A DNA stretch of 64,000 nt from contig NZ_ATUK01000017.1 in NCBI RefSeq assembly GCF_000420165.1, positions 53,703 to 117,702 of the forward strand. Reading direction: 5' to 3'. A model generated the notes under the pieces. That model searched no databases and was not told where the DNA came from. It was given only the letters and a program-made list of their open reading frames with translations. The position numbers and the translations under genes were made by a program. The stretch comes from Thioalkalivibrio sp. AKL19. Its GTDB lineage: Bacteria; Pseudomonadota; Gammaproteobacteria; Ectothiorhodospirales; Ectothiorhodospiraceae. Positions 18,687-27,393 of the stretch are shown piece after piece. Every line of letters begins with the position of its first letter. Position 1 is the stretch's first letter.

Positions 18687-21600
18687 GGTCGAGGGGCATC
18701 CGGTAGACGGGTTCATGGCCGTGCTGTTGGCTTCGACGATGAAACAGCAGGTACAGCGTCGGGATCAGCACCAGGGTGATCAGGGTAGACGAGAGCAGCC
18801 CGCCGATCACGACCCGGGCCATCGGGGCCTGGGCCTCGCCGCCGTCGCCCATGCCGATGGCCAGCGGCGACAGCGCCAGGATAGTGGTCAGCGTGGTCAT
18901 CAGGATCGGGCGCAGGCGCTCGCCGGCAGCGGCGACGATGGCCGCTTGCAGTTCCATGCCGTCTTCGCGGTGGCGCCGCGCCATGCGGTCCACCAGCAGG
19001 ATCGCGTTGTTCACCACGATCCCGACCAGCAGCAGGATGCCGATCAGCGACTGCACGTTGAGCGTGGTGTCGGTGATCAGGAGTGCGCCGGTTACACCAA
19101 TGATCGCCAGTGGGATGGAGAACATCACGATCAGCGGGTCGCGCAGGGACTCGTACAGGCTGGCCATCACCATGTAGACCAGTAACGTCGCGAGCAGGGT
19201 GCCCAGCAGCAGTTCGGAGAACGCGGCTTCCTGCTCCTCGATGTCGCCGGTGACCGAGAAGTCGATCTCCTCCGGCAGCGGGATATCGGCCAGCGCCGCA
19301 CGCACGTCGGCGGCGACCTCGCCCAGCGAGCGGTCGCCGATGTTCACGAACAAGGTGCTGATGCGCGCCTGTTCGCGGCGCTGGATGCTGTCCGGGCCGA
19401 TCGCCGTATCGAACGTGACCAGGCTGCGCAATGCCACGCGTTCGCCGTCCTCGCTGCGCACGGTCAGGTTGAGGAGGTCGTCCAGCGAGCTCCGGTCGGC
19501 GTCGCGTAGTTGGACCCAGATGCGCGTCTCGTCGCCGCCCGCGCGCAGCTGGCCGGCGCCGGAGCCGCCCAGGGCGGTTTCCAGGGTCTGGGCGATGGTG
19601 CGCACGTCCACGCCCAGGTCGGCGGCGCGGTCGCGGTGGATGCGGGTGGCGAATTCCGGCTGCCCGCCGTCGGAACCGACACGGGTGTCGGTGACGCCGG
19701 GGACGTCCGCCAGCGCGCTCTCGAAGCGCTCGATGACGGCGTTCATCGTCGGCAGCTCGAAGCCGCGGACCTCGATGGACAGGCTTTCCTCGTCGGCGCC
19801 GCGCCCGAAGCCGCGGAAGAAGATCCCGCTGGAGGCGCGCACGCGGATCTCGACCCCCGGCGGGCTGCCCAGCGCGTCGCGCAGGGCCGCGGCGATGTCG
19901 TCGGAGGAGCGGCTGCGACTGTCGCGCGAGCCGACCATCACGCGCATGTTGCCGGAGGCGGGCGAGGAGGCCCGGAACGCCGAGGCGCCGGAGCTGGAGA
20001 CCAGGTTTTCCAGTTCCGGGACCTCGTCGTGGATGATCGCCTCGAGGCCGGACATGGTGGCGTAGAGCTCTTCCAGGGGGGTGCCGGGCTCCATGGCGAC
20101 ATGCACGCGCAATTCGCCTTCGTCGGTGGCGGGCAGGAATTCCGTGCCCACGCCGCGCAGCCCCGCCAGGGCGATCATCAGCAGCAGGAGGCTGATGCCG
20201 ATGACCATCCACGGCTGGGCCAGGGTGCGCCGCAGCAGCCCCTGGTAGCGTTGCTCCATGCGCGCGAGGGCACTGGTGTCGCGCTTGGGCATCGGGGCGC
20301 GGGCCATCAGCATCGGGACCAGGGTCAGCGCGACAATCAGTGAGCCCGCCAGGGCAAAGGCGACCACCGCCGCCAGCGGCTTGAACAGCTGGCCGGCCAG
20401 TTCCTCGGCGAAGAACAGCGGCAGGAAGATCGCCACGGTGGTCAGGGTGCTGGCGACGATGGCGGGTGCGACGCGCCCGGTGCCGCTGATGGCGGCCTCG
20501 GCGGCGGTCTGCTCGGCATGTTCCTCGCGCCGTCGGGCAATGCTCTCGATCACCACGATGGCGTTGTCCACCATCAGGCCCACGCCCAGCGCGATCCCGC
20601 CGAGGGTCATCAGGTTGAGCGAGTAGCCGCCGAAGTAGACCAGGCCGAAGGTGGCGATCACCGCCAGCGGGATTGCGGTGGCCGCGACCAGCGTGTAGCG
20701 GATGTTGCGCAGGAACACGAGCAGCACCAGCACGGCCAGGGCACTGCCGTAGAGGATCGAACGACCGACATTGGTGATGGAGTTGCGGATAAAACCGGCC
20801 TCGTCGGTGACGGCGCGGATGTCGATCTGGGGGAAGTCGCGGTTCAGGCGCACCAGTTCGGCGTGGACCGCCTCGGAGACCTCTACGGTGTTGGCGTCGG
20901 CCAGCTTGCGCACGGCGAGCTGCACGCCTTCCTCCTGGTTGACCCGGAACCGGCGGGTAACGCGCTGGTGGGTGTCGCGCACGTCGGCCACCTGGTGCAG
21001 GTAGGTCACACCGTCCTCGCTGCGCTGCACGATGGTGTCGCGGACCTCGTCCACCGAGCGGAACTCGGCCGGGGTGCGCAGGCGGTATTCGCGGCGCCCA
21101 TCCATGATCGGGCCGCCGGGGGTGATCACGTTGGCGTTTCGGATGCGATCACGCAGGTCGTCCAGGCCGAGGTCGATGGCCTCGATGCGTTCCGGGTCCA
21201 CCTCGACGCGGACCTCGCGCTCCAGGCCGCCAAAGGTATCCACAGCTGCCACGCCGGGGATGCGTTCCAGACGCGGGGCGATACGGTTGTCGATCAGGGT
21301 GCGCAGGTGGATGGCGTCCAGTTGCGAGCCGATGCCCAGACGCATGATGGGCGAGTCCTGGGTGTCGAACTGGCGTACCAGCGGGCGATCGGCGTCATCG
21401 GGCAGGCGGTCCTCGATGCGCGCCAGGCGATCGCGCAGGTCGTCCACCGCCTGGCGGATGTCCGTGCCCCAGGCAAAGTTGATGCGGACGTTGCTGTTGC
21501 CCTCGGCGGAGGTCGAGCGGATCTCCTGGGCACCGGTAATGGCGGCCGCGGCCTGCTCCACCTGGCGCGTGACGAGTTGTTCGACTTCCTCGGCCCCGGC

Positions 21601-21759
21601 ATTGGGGTAGGACGTCATCACCGTGACCACCGGGTAGGTGATATTCGGCAGCAGATCCACCGGCAGGCGGGTCAGCGCGGTCAGGCCGAGGATCACCACG
21701 ATCAGGGCCACCATGCTGGTCAGCACGGGGCGGTGGACCGTTACGCGGGCCGGATTCAC
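18679..21759 (-). CDS. RND-family efflux pump, inner-membrane subunit (HAE1/AcrB-like)
   Basis: 1026 residues, the usual RND size, with 12 expected membrane helices and two large periplasmic loops. The N-terminus VHRPVLTSMVALIVVILGL is TM1. LPVDLLPNITYPVVTV and the TSYPNAGAEEVE block are standard for the family. In TM4 the proton-relay pair appears as GLMVDNAIVVIES, i.e. Asp-Asn instead of the AcrB Asp-Asp. The second half has LLLVGIVVNNAILLVDRM. It pumps drugs, solvents or other amphiphiles by proton exchange; the substrate is not predictable. It overlaps the membrane fusion protein by four bases (ATGA) and the TolC-like gene by eight. Confidence 0.95.
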   Translation of the reverse strand: MNPARVTVHRPVLTSMVALIVVILGLTALTRLPVDLLPNITYPVVTVMTSYPNAGAEEVEQLVTRQVEQAAAAITGAQEIRSTSAEGNSNVRINFAWGTDIRQAVDDLRDRLARIEDRLPDDADRPLVRQFDTQDSPIMRLGIGSQLDAIHLRTLIDNRIAPRLERIPGVAAVDTFGGLEREVRVEVDPERIEAIDLGLDDLRDRIRNANVITPGGPIMDGRREYRLRTPAEFRSVDEVRDTIVQRSEDGVTYLHQVADVRDTHQRVTRRFRVNQEEGVQLAVRKLADANTVEVSEAVHAELVRLNRDFPQIDIRAVTDEAGFIRNSITNVGRSILYGSALAVLVLLVFLRNIRYTLVAATAIPLAVIATFGLVYFGGYSLNLMTLGGIALGVGLMVDNAIVVIESIARRREEHAEQTAAEAAISGTGRVAPAIVASTLTTVAIFLPLFFAEELAGQLFKPLAAVVAFALAGSLIVALTLVPMLMARAPMPKRDTSALARMEQRYQGLLRRTLAQPWMVIGISLLLLMIALAGLRGVGTEFLPATDEGELRVHVAMEPGTPLEELYATMSGLEAIIHDEVPELENLVSSSGASAFRASSPASGNMRVMVGSRDSRSRSSDDIAAALRDALGSPPGVEIRVRASSGIFFRGFGRGADEESLSIEVRGFELPTMNAVIERFESALADVPGVTDTRVGSDGGQPEFATRIHRDRAADLGVDVRTIAQTLETALGGSGAGQLRAGGDETRIWVQLRDADRSSLDDLLNLTVRSEDGERVALRSLVTFDTAIGPDSIQRREQARISTLFVNIGDRSLGEVAADVRAALADIPLPEEIDFSVTGDIEEQEAAFSELLLGTLLATLLVYMVMASLYESLRDPLIVMFSIPLAIIGVTGALLITDTTLNVQSLIGILLLVGIVVNNAILLVDRMARRHREDGMELQAAIVAAAGERLRPILMTTLTTILALSPLAIGMGDGGEAQAPMARVVIGGLLSSTLITLVLIPTLYLLFHRRSQQHGHEPVYRMPLDHA

Positions 21760-22976
21760 GGGGTGTCCGACTCGGGTGTGTCGTCTCCACCCGGCACGTT
21801 GCGCGGGTCGGTCACGCGCAGCGGGGTGCCGTCCGCGAGCAGGTGCTGGCCGAGCACCACGACCTCGGTGCCTTCCGGTAGCTCGGGTTCCAGCAGTTCG
21901 ACCCAGTCGCCGTCACGCACGCCGGTAACCGCCTGATGGCGGCGGGCCTGCGGGCGCTCGCCGCTGCGATCCACGCTGAACAGGGTCGGGCCGGCCTCGC
22001 GCTGGATGATCGCGTCGCGCGGTATGGCCCGGACGGCGTCGCGTTCCCCCAGGGTAATGGCGGCCTCCACGAACATGCCCGGGCGCAGCTGGTCGCGTTC
22101 GTTGGGGATCTCCACCTCGACCCGCGCCTGACGTGAACCGGGCCGGAATTCCGGGGCGATGCGGGCGATGGTGCCGGCAAATCCGGCGTCCGGATAGGCG
22201 GCGGTGTAGACCTGTGCCCCCTGGCTCGGCGACAGCCGGCCGTAGTCGGCCTCGGTCACGGCCAGGATGGCGCGCACCGGCTGCAGCCGGACCAGCGCCA
22301 GTGCGGTGTCGTTGGCGCTGATGACCGTGCCGGGATCCACGTGGCGTTCGGCGACCCAGCGGGTGCTGTCGGCCGTACCCGCCTCGATGCGGGTGTAGCT
22401 CAACTGGATCTCGCGGGTGCGCAGCGCGGAGCGCCGCTGGCGGATCTGCGACTCGGCCAGGGCGACGCGCGTCTGTGCCAGGGCGAGTTCGGTTTCCGCG
22501 GCCTCCAGCTCCGAGCGCGAGGCGATCCCCTGGTCGCGCAGCTCGCGGGTGCGCTGCAGTTCGCGCCGGGTCGCATCGCGGCTGGCCAGGGCCTCGGCCA
22601 GGCTGGCCTCGGCGACTTCCAGCTCCGCCGCGGCCTGGGCCACGTCCTGCTCGAATTCCTCGGTATCCAGCTGCAGCAGCGGATCACCGGGCTCCACCCG
22701 GTCGCCCAGATTGACGAATACCTCGGCAACCCGCCCGCCCACGCGGGGGGTGATCTCGATCCGGTCGGCGCCCTCGATGCTGCCGGTGAAGCGCCGCCGT
22801 TCGACCAGGTCGCGGGTCTCGATGCCGGCGATGGCGACCGCGACCGGGCGGGTCTCGCCACCGCCCGGACGACTGGAAGGGGCCGCGTCGTCTTCCGGGC
22901 CCAGCAGCATCCAGGCGAGGATGCCAGCGGCCAGGAGAAACAGGAGCGCGGTGATCAGTGTGGCGGGGCGGGGCAT
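21756..22976 (-). CDS. RND efflux membrane fusion protein (HlyD/AcrA-like)
   Basis: 406 residues. An N-terminal membrane anchor (LITALLFLLAAGILAWMLL) is followed by a lipoyl half-motif (RIEITPRVGGRVAEVFVNLG), an alpha-hairpin coiled coil (about residues 95-170) and the beta-barrel domain. It links the inner-membrane pump with the TolC-like channel in the periplasm. It is the first gene of the three-gene efflux operon and divergent from tspO. The 134-base gap between them should hold both promoters. No dedicated regulator gene lies next to it. Confidence 0.94.
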   Translation of the reverse strand: MPRPATLITALLFLLAAGILAWMLLGPEDDAAPSSRPGGGETRPVAVAIAGIETRDLVERRRFTGSIEGADRIEITPRVGGRVAEVFVNLGDRVEPGDPLLQLDTEEFEQDVAQAAAELEVAEASLAEALASRDATRRELQRTRELRDQGIASRSELEAAETELALAQTRVALAESQIRQRRSALRTREIQLSYTRIEAGTADSTRWVAERHVDPGTVISANDTALALVRLQPVRAILAVTEADYGRLSPSQGAQVYTAAYPDAGFAGTIARIAPEFRPGSRQARVEVEIPNERDQLRPGMFVEAAITLGERDAVRAIPRDAIIQREAGPTLFSVDRSGERPQARRHQAVTGVRDGDWVELLEPELPEGTEVVVLGQHLLADGTPLRVTDPRNVPGGDDTPESDTP

Positions 22977-23110
22977 TGCTACTCGCTTGTGTGCGGGGTG
23001 GTCAGGTTAGAGTGTCGCGTGGTTGACTGAATCGTGCATGAATTCCGTTCGGAATCCGGCGCCGATTCGATGAAGCCCGGACTAGGACCCCCGAGTACAA
23101 GGAGAATTCC

Positions 23111-23629
23111 GTGACGACATCCGATTCGGCCCGTCCCCCGCGCCCGCGGCGGCGCTCCTTTGCCACGGACATGCTCGGGCTCCTGGGCTGGATGGTGCTG
23201 GTGTTTGCCGTGGCCGGGCTGGGTGGCTGGGCAACCAGTCTCTCGGTGGGCGACTGGTATCCGACACTGGCGCGTCCACCACTGAATCCGCCGGATGCGG
23301 TATTCGGCCCGGTCTGGAGTGTGCTGTTCGGCCTGATGGGTCTCGCCGCCTGGCATGTCTGGCGGCGCGTCGGCCTGACCGGCGCCCCGATTGCGTTGGG
23401 GTTGTTCCTGGCCCAGCTCGCGCTAAATCTCGGCTGGTCGGTGCTGTTCTTCGGCATGCAACGCCCGGATCTGGCGCTCGTCGAGATCCTGATCCTGTGG
23501 CCGCTGATCCTGGCCACACTGATCGCTTTCTGGCGCATTGACCGTATCGCCGGCGCGCTGCTGGTGCCGTACCTGTTGTGGGTCGCCTTCGCCATCTACC
23601 TCAACGCGGGGATCGTCTGGCTCAACTGA
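23111..23629 (+). CDS. tspO: TspO/MBR-family membrane protein
   Basis: 172 residues with five hydrophobic helices. Family hallmarks: SLSVGDWYPTLARPPLNPPD, FGPVWSVLFGLMG, the LNLGWSVLFFGMQRP segment and a late YLLWVAFAIYLN. TspO proteins bind tetrapyrroles such as protoporphyrin and influence stress or pigment-related regulation. It starts with GTG at 23111 after AAGGAGAA. An N-terminal arginine/proline-rich tail of about 18 residues precedes the first helix. It is divergent from the efflux operon and 84 bases upstream of the GAPDH-arsJ pair. Confidence 0.92.
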   Translation: MTTSDSARPPRPRRRSFATDMLGLLGWMVLVFAVAGLGGWATSLSVGDWYPTLARPPLNPPDAVFGPVWSVLFGLMGLAAWHVWRRVGLTGAPIALGLFLAQLALNLGWSVLFFGMQRPDLALVEILILWPLILATLIAFWRIDRIAGALLVPYLLWVAFAIYLNAGIVWLN

Positions 23630-23713
23630 CGAGCCGGGTCTTCAGCGGTTGGGCGTCATGCGGTTGTCATTTGGGCGGGGTATGCTGACGCGATTTTTCC
23701 TGGGAGGGGCTCC

Positions 23714-24727
23714 ATGGCGGTGCGCGTAGGGATCAACGGGATGGGGCGGATTGGTCGCTTGGCGTTGCGCGCGGCATGGGACCGGGACGACATCGAGATC
23801 GTGCATCTGAACGAGGTCGCGGCCGACGGGACCGTCACCGGACACCTGCTGGAGTTTGATTCCGTTCACGGGCGTTGGGGTCGCGAGCCCGAGGCCCAAG
23901 CGGACCGGATCCGGGTCGACGGGCGCGAGCTGCGCCACACGAGCCTGGCCGAGCCGGCGCAGGTGCCGTGGGGCGAGTCGGACGTGGACATCGTGATCGA
24001 CGCCACTGGCGCCTTCCGCACCATGGACACGCTGGAGCCGCATTTCACCCGGGGCGCGAAGCGCGTGGTGGTCGCGGCGCCGGTGAAGGATGAGCGCGCG
24101 CTGAACGTGGTGATGGGCGTGAACGACGCCGCTTACGATCCCGCGAAGCACCACGTCGTGACGGCTGCCTCCTGCACCACCAATTGCCTGGCGCCGCTGG
24201 TGAAGGTGCTGCACCCGGCGCTGTCGATCCGCCACGGGACCATCCTGACCGTCCACGACATGACCGCCACACAGTCGCCGGTGGACCTGCCGCGCGACAA
24301 CCTGCGCCGGGCTCGTGCGGCCGGGTTGAACTTGATCCCGACCACCACCGGCTCGGCGAAGGCGATCGGCGACATCTTCCCCGAGTTGAACGGCCGCCTG
24401 AACGGCCATGCGGTGCGCGTGCCGTTGATGAACGCGTCGCTGACCGATTTCACCTTCGAGGCCGCGCGCGAGACGACGGCGGAGGAGGTCAACGGCCTGC
24501 TGCGCGAGGCCGCGAACGGCGATCTGAACGGCATCCTCGGCTACGAGGAGCGCCCGCTGGTCTCCAGCGATTTCCGCACCGACCCGCGCTCGTCCATCGT
24601 GGATGCCCAGTCGACCATGGTGGTCGATGGCACGCAGGTGAAGGTGCTGGCCTGGTACGACAACGAATGGGGCTACGCGAACCGGCTGGTCGAGCTGGTC
24701 GCCCGCGTCGCCAAGCTGGGGGTTTGA
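23714..24727 (+). CDS. ArsJ-associated glyceraldehyde-3-phosphate dehydrogenase
   Basis: 337 residues. Rossmann NAD-binding start [17 protein letters not shown]; catalytic cysteine C154 in [11 protein letters not shown]; the C-terminal [15 protein letters not shown] is standard GAPDH. Its immediate partner, seven bases downstream, is an ArsJ transporter. In such pairs, established in Pseudomonas aeruginosa, the GAPDH uses arsenate instead of phosphate to form unstable 1-arseno-3-phosphoglycerate, which ArsJ exports. The inference here is therefore arsenate resistance rather than central glycolysis. A housekeeping role cannot be excluded from sequence alone. The ribosome site GGGAGGGG lies just before the ATG. 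Confidence 0.92.
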   Translation: MAVRVGINGMGRIGRLALRAAWDRDDIEIVHLNEVAADGTVTGHLLEFDSVHGRWGREPEAQADRIRVDGRELRHTSLAEPAQVPWGESDVDIVIDATGAFRTMDTLEPHFTRGAKRVVVAAPVKDERALNVVMGVNDAAYDPAKHHVVTAASCTTNCLAPLVKVLHPALSIRHGTILTVHDMTATQSPVDLPRDNLRRARAAGLNLIPTTTGSAKAIGDIFPELNGRLNGHAVRVPLMNASLTDFTFEAARETTAEEVNGLLREAANGDLNGILGYEERPLVSSDFRTDPRSSIVDAQSTMVVDGTQVKVLAWYDNEWGYANRLVELVARVAKLGV

Positions 24728-24734
24728 GGCCGTC

Positions 24735-25970
24735 GTGAGCGGAGCGGCCGACGAGCCAAACCCGGGCGGGCCGCCCGCCCTGGGGCTGGGTGCCTACGCG
24801 CGGATCACCGCGAACTACTGGGCGTTCACCGTCACCGACGGCGCGATCCGCATGCTGGTCGTGCTGTTCTTCCACCAGCTTGGCTACAGCCCGCTGGAGA
24901 TCGCCTTTCTGTTCCTGTTCTACGAGCTGTTCGGGGTCATCACCAACCTGACTGGCGGCTGGCTGGCCGCGCGGCTGGGGGTGAACACCACCATGATTGG
25001 CGGGACGCTGCTGCAGGTGGCGGCCCTGCTGATGCTCACGGTGCCCGAGGCCTGGCTGGGCGTGGCCTACGTGATGTTCGCCCAGGCGCTGTCCGGGATC
25101 GCCAAGGATCTGAACAAGATGAGCGCGAAGTCCGGCGTGAAGCTGATCGCCGGCGACGGAGAGGGGCGGCTGTTTCGCTGGGTGGCGGTGCTCACCGGCT
25201 CCAAGAATGCGCTGAAGGGGGTCGGCTTCTTTGTCGGCGGGGCGTTGCTCTACAGCGTGGGCTTCCAGATGGCGCTGGTCATCCTGGCCGGGATGCTGGC
25301 GCTGGTCATGCTGTTCTCGGTGGTCGGGTTGCCGCGCGGGCTGGGGCGTGTCGGCGGCAAGCCGAAGTTCACCCAGATGTTCTCCAACTCCGCCGCGATC
25401 AACGTGCTCTCGGCCGCACGCTTCTTCCTGTTCGGCGCGCGCGATGTGTGGTTCGTGGTCGCGCTGCCGGTGTTCCTCAGCGCCACGCTCGACTGGAACC
25501 ACATGCAGGTGGGCGCGTTCCTCGCGCTGTGGGTGATCGGCTACGGCGTCGTGCAGGCGTCCGTGCCGCGCCTGCTGGGCAAGGGCGGGGTGCATCCGAC
25601 CGGGCTCACCGCGCGCCTGTGGGCCTTCATCCTGATGCTGCTGCCAATTGCCATCGTGATCGGGCTGGAGGTGGGCCTGGACCCGGCCTGGGTATTGATG
25701 GTCGGGCTGGGCGTGTTCGGCGTGGTGTTCGCAATCAACTCGGCCGTCCACTCCTTCCTGATCCTCGACTACGCCGAGGCGGACCGCGTCGCGATGAAGG
25801 TCGGCTTCTACTACATGGCCAACGCCGGCGGCCGCCTGGTCGGCACCGTCGCCTCCGGCGCCATCTTCATGGTCTGGGGCCTGGAAGGTGCCCTGATCGC
25901 TTCCACCTTCTTCATCTTCGCCACCTGGATGATCTCGTCCCTCCTTCCGCGCGAGGCCGCCCGCGCCTGA
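24735..25970 (+). CDS. arsJ: Organoarsenical efflux MFS transporter
   Basis: 411 residues with about 11-12 membrane helices, no signal peptide and short loops, as expected for the major facilitator superfamily. The N-terminal block ANYWAFTVTDGAIRMLVVLF and LFYELFGVITNLTGGWLA are characteristic of ArsJ. SGIAKDLNKMSAKSGVK is another conserved ArsJ stretch. It exports 1-arseno-3-phosphoglycerate made by the neighbouring GAPDH, giving arsenate resistance. The GTG start follows the GAPDH stop after seven bases, so the two form an operon. No arsR, arsC or acr3 gene is in the window. Confidence 0.93.
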   Translation: MSGAADEPNPGGPPALGLGAYARITANYWAFTVTDGAIRMLVVLFFHQLGYSPLEIAFLFLFYELFGVITNLTGGWLAARLGVNTTMIGGTLLQVAALLMLTVPEAWLGVAYVMFAQALSGIAKDLNKMSAKSGVKLIAGDGEGRLFRWVAVLTGSKNALKGVGFFVGGALLYSVGFQMALVILAGMLALVMLFSVVGLPRGLGRVGGKPKFTQMFSNSAAINVLSAARFFLFGARDVWFVVALPVFLSATLDWNHMQVGAFLALWVIGYGVVQASVPRLLGKGGVHPTGLTARLWAFILMLLPIAIVIGLEVGLDPAWVLMVGLGVFGVVFAINSAVHSFLILDYAEADRVAMKVGFYYMANAGGRLVGTVASGAIFMVWGLEGALIASTFFIFATWMISSLLPREAARA

Positions 25971-26007
25971 CCGCGCGGCTGCCGGCCTGGAAGGAGGCGG
26001 CCATCCG

Positions 26008-26027
26008 GTTACTGCGGCCGCAGTAAC
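26008..26027. terminator. 20-base perfect palindrome between convergent genes (possible terminator or operator)
   Basis: GTTACTGCGGCCGCAGTAAC reads the same on both strands. It overlaps the last five codons and stop of the LysR gene and lies 37 bases after the arsJ stop. It could form a hairpin ending both convergent transcripts, but there is no T-tract, so a protein site is equally possible. Confidence 0.4.
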
Positions 26028-26890
26028 GCCTCGATGACAGCCTCCAGGGTGCGGGAGCGGTAGCGCTCGGCATGGCGGACCCAGCCGAGCTGGCGGGCGA
26101 CGGGCGCGCCGGGCCAGTCGAGTACGGCGAGGTCGTCGGTGGCCATGGTGCGGGGGAGGAAGCCGATGCCGAGGCCGGCCGCGATCATCATGCGGATGAC
26201 TTCCAGGTAGGGACTTTCCTGGGCGGCCGTGGGGTGCAGGCCCTGTGCGGCCAGGGCCTGGTCGATCTGGCGCCGGGTGGTGGAATCCGCGGGCGGCAGG
26301 ATGGCCGGCCAGTCGTGCAGGCGCCGCAGGGTATCCAGCGGGGTATCAGCAGCACGGTTGCGGGCGACCATGGGGACGAGGTCGTCGGTCCAGACAGTGT
26401 GCGCCTCGGCGCCCTTCGGCAGATCCTCGGGCAGGGTCGCCAGGGCCAGATCGGCATCGCCGTGCATGACGGCCTCGATGCCGGCCTCGGAATCCATGAA
26501 TGCCAGTTCCAGCTCCAGCTCCGGGTAGCGCTCGCGCAGGGCGGACAGAGGCGTGGGCAGGCGGTGCAGGGCGATGTGGTGCGAGGTGGCCAGGCGGATG
26601 CGGCCGCGCACCACCTGGTCGAGGTCGGCGACCTGCTGCTCGATGGCACGCAGGCGGGCGAGGATTTCGCGGGCCTCGGGCAGCAGGCGCTCCGCGACCT
26701 CGGTGGGGCGTACGCGGCGGCCCTGGCGCTCGAACAGCGGGCGCTCCAGCGTGGCCTCCAGGGACTGGATGCGCTTGCTGATCGCGGGTTGGGTCAGGTG
26801 CAGCCGTTCGGCCGCGGCGGAGAAGGCGCCGGTGTCGACGACCGCGACGAAGGCTTGCAGGGATTCGACACTCAGTTGTTCTGGGCGCAT
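26009..26890 (-). CDS. LysR-family transcriptional regulator
   Basis: 293 residues. The N-terminal winged helix-turn-helix (SLQAFVAVVDTGAFSAAAER, then LHLTQPAISKRIQSLE) is clear. A periplasmic-binding-like effector domain follows. The ATG at 26890 is preceded by GGAGAG; a longer frame to 27058 lacks coding character. It is transcribed away from leuC across a 503-base repeat-containing gap. LysR genes next to leu genes often control them, so a role in leucine synthesis is plausible but only inferred. It is convergent to arsJ and control of that pair is less likely by orientation. Confidence 0.9.
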   Translation of the reverse strand: MRPEQLSVESLQAFVAVVDTGAFSAAAERLHLTQPAISKRIQSLEATLERPLFERQGRRVRPTEVAERLLPEAREILARLRAIEQQVADLDQVVRGRIRLATSHHIALHRLPTPLSALRERYPELELELAFMDSEAGIEAVMHGDADLALATLPEDLPKGAEAHTVWTDDLVPMVARNRAADTPLDTLRRLHDWPAILPPADSTTRRQIDQALAAQGLHPTAAQESPYLEVIRMMIAAGLGIGFLPRTMATDDLAVLDWPGAPVARQLGWVRHAERYRSRTLEAVIEALLRPQ

Positions 26891-27393
26891 CCGTGTCTCT
26901 CCAGTCCCTGCGTGAGATAATGGTCCGTTCGATGGTCGGGCTCGGCATGACCCGGCACCTATATAACCGTCTGGAATGATACGGATAAGAAATCGGATTT
27001 GAAAGAATACCGGGGTGACCGCAGACTCCGTTAAACGGTCGTCCTGAAATGACGTCATTGCGAGGCGCTGGAGAAGTCACCGTCATGGCACGGCGTCGCC
27101 ACTGGCACCGTCATTGCGAGGAGCCGAAGGCGACGCGGCACAAAAGCGCGAAGCGCGTTGAACGGCCGCAGGCCGGCCCGAAGGGCGAGCGCAGCGAGTA
27201 ACCTCCTGAAGCTAGCAGAGCGCCAGTACCGGGATCCGGTGGTTCCGGACGGAGGTTGCCACGGCCCCTGCGGGGCCTCGCAATGACGGTGCCAGTGGCG
27301 ACGCCGTGCAAGGGCGAGCCTGTATCGCGCCGGTAGATCGCCGGCGGTGGGACGCAAGAACGACAGAACGCGGCATGGCCGCGGGAGTAGGTA
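26891..27393. other. 503-base intergenic region holding an inverted-repeat element
   Basis: Contains the divergent control region for the LysR gene and leuC and, at 27053-27309, a REP/MITE-like repeat cluster built on the 12-mer GTCATTGCGAGG. Open frames across it are low-quality and overlap the repeats, so I call no gene. Confidence 0.8.
27088..27309. repeat. REP/MITE-like element bounded by a 34-base perfect inverted repeat
   Basis: Bases 27088-27121 are the exact reverse complement of 27276-27309. Both arms end inward in the GTCATTGCGAGG core. A further direct copy of that core is at 27053-27064. The 154 bases between the arms hold GCG-rich segments typical of dispersed intergenic repeats and no open gene. 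No transposase is present. Confidence 0.85.

Noticed and set aside
27088..27309. Considered as an insertion sequence
   Set aside because: Only about 220 bases, no transposase frame, no clear target-site duplication by eye; described as REP/MITE-like instead.
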